This document shows, in pieces, positions 5,695 to 6,120 of a stretch of 6,120 nucleotides of DNA. Numbering within the stretch: the stretch's first letter is position 1; every line of letters starts with the position of its first letter. A program made the position numbers and the translations under genes. Origin of the DNA: an uncultured Neisseria sp. GTDB taxonomy: Bacteria > Pseudomonadota > Gammaproteobacteria > Burkholderiales > Neisseriaceae. The stretch spans positions 1-6,120 of the forward strand of contig CALFOA010000346.1 in assembly GCA_937919795.1 (NCBI GenBank), given 5' to 3'. The notes beneath the pieces are model-generated. The model was not told the DNA's origin, ran no database searches, and saw only the letters and a list, made by a program, of their open reading frames with translations.

Positions 5695-5970
5695 ATGTCC
5701 AACAAACTGCAAGCCCCCGCCGAATTGCCCGATGCCGGTGATTTGCGCGCAGTACTGGCCTACAACATCCGCCTGTTCCGCGTAAACAAAGGCTGGTCGC
5801 AAGAAGAACTTGCCCGCCAATGCGGCCTCGACCGCACCTACGTTTCTGCCATCGAGCGCAAACGCTGGAACATCGCCCTATCCAATATCGAAAAAATGGC
5901 CGCCGCACTGGGCATTCCACCCTATCAATTGTTGCTGCCGCCGGACGAGCGTTTGAAGCAATTGGTGTAG
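5695..5970 (+). CDS. XRE-family helix-turn-helix transcriptional regulator
   Basis: This 91-residue DNA-binding protein is essentially one Cro/C1-type helix-turn-helix domain (about residues 23-80). It includes GWSQEELARQCGLDRTYVSAIE at 33-54, where the second half is the recognition helix, and the scaffold NIALSNIEKMAAALGI. There is no ligand-binding or oligomerisation domain beyond a short C-terminal tail. Size and motif resemble small XRE proteins, including restriction-modification controller proteins, but no such system is nearby. AAGGA (5684-5688) is six bases before the ATG, which sets the start; longer upstream reading overlaps trpD. It lies 19 bases after trpD, so it is probably in the trp unit and ends at the terminator at 6005-6038. 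Its targets are unknown; control of trpGD is possible but unproven. Confidence 0.88.
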   Translation: MSNKLQAPAELPDAGDLRAVLAYNIRLFRVNKGWSQEELARQCGLDRTYVSAIERKRWNIALSNIEKMAAALGIPPYQLLLPPDERLKQLV

Positions 5971-6004
5971 CGGAAATAAAGTTTTTCGCGGCATCAACGA
6001 TATA

Positions 6005-6038
6005 AATGCCTGTCTGAAAGTTTTTTCAGACAGGCATT
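6005..6038 (+). terminator. Terminator made of two inverted DUS copies
   Basis: The forward DUS core (6007-6018) and reverse core (6025-6036) form a perfect 15-bp stem (6005-6019 with 6024-6038) around a GTTT tetraloop. A CTTTTC run follows on the plus strand and an A-rich stretch precedes it, so it could stop transcription from both sides. It lies 34 bases after the stop of the XRE gene and closes the trpG-trpD-regulator unit. Confidence 0.88.
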
Positions 6039-6089
6039 CTTTTCATTTATAGGGAAACATAACACGAGCAACCGAAGAGGTAATTAATC

Positions 6090-6120
6090 ATGGAATTTTG
6101 GAATATCCTTGAAAATGAAC
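6090..6120 (+). CDS. Start of an unidentified gene running off the right edge
   Basis: An ATG at 6090 opens a frame encoding MEFWNILENE up to the window end. A ribosome binding site AAGAGG (6075-6080) lies nine bases upstream, and the gene starts just after the strong terminator, as expected of a new transcription unit. Ten residues are too few to name the product. A weak promoter-like pair, TTTTCA (6023-6028) and TTTATA (6046-6051) with 17-base spacing, overlaps the terminator's right arm. Confidence 0.6.
   Translation, partial: MEFWNILENE

Noticed and set aside
1..6120. A novel defence, CRISPR, prophage or secondary metabolite system
   Set aside because: No repeat-spacer array, nuclease-helicase cluster, toxin-antitoxin pair, integrase or synthase is encoded. 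The EEP protein and the XRE regulator are not adjacent and do not form a recognisable system.

Overview
The window reads as a chromosomal segment of a Neisseriaceae bacterium. The strongest evidence is the 12-mer TGCCTGTCTGAA, which occurs seven times. I recognise it as the DNA uptake sequence (DUS) dialect called TG-wadDUS, described for Neisseria wadsworthii and close relatives. It differs from the ATGCCGTCTGAA of meningococcus and gonococcus. The gene order (rpsF followed by a PriB-like gene) and the protein sequences fit a betaproteobacterial Neisseria. The species is an inference; the family is well supported.

Layout. Positions 1-441, on the minus strand, hold the start of the ribosomal operon rpsF-priB; priB runs off the left edge. 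Its promoter and a structured leader lie in 442-541. The leader resembles the autoregulatory binding site of the ribosomal protein S6:S18 complex and can also fold as a terminator-like hairpin. The rest of the divergent intergenic region (542-759) holds two small palindromes, a consensus -10 box on the plus strand, and a possible 18-codon leader ORF that overlaps the next start codon.

Positions 760-2675, plus strand, carry a MscS-type mechanosensitive channel gene overlapping by ATGA a Nudix hydrolase gene of the NudB type (dihydroneopterin triphosphate diphosphatase, folate pathway). Positions 2774-3559 carry an endonuclease/exonuclease/phosphatase-fold protein under its own predicted promoter. 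Positions 3655-3975 encode a 106-residue protein of unknown function.

Positions 4039-5970 look like one transcription unit: trpG (glutamine amidotransferase of anthranilate synthase), trpD (anthranilate phosphoribosyltransferase) and a small XRE-family helix-turn-helix regulator, with gaps of 17 and 19 bases. It closes with a strong terminator built from two inverted DUS copies (6005-6038). A new gene starts at 6090 and runs off the right edge.

TrpG and TrpD act together in early tryptophan synthesis. NudB and a possible amphibolic TrpG/PabA both touch folate synthesis, but they are in separate units here. I found no mobile element, CRISPR array, tRNA, rRNA or defence system. Most of the window is ordinary core genome. 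The points of interest are regulatory: the rpsF leader, the leader ORF before the channel gene, and how DUS copies are built into a coding motif, promoters and terminators.
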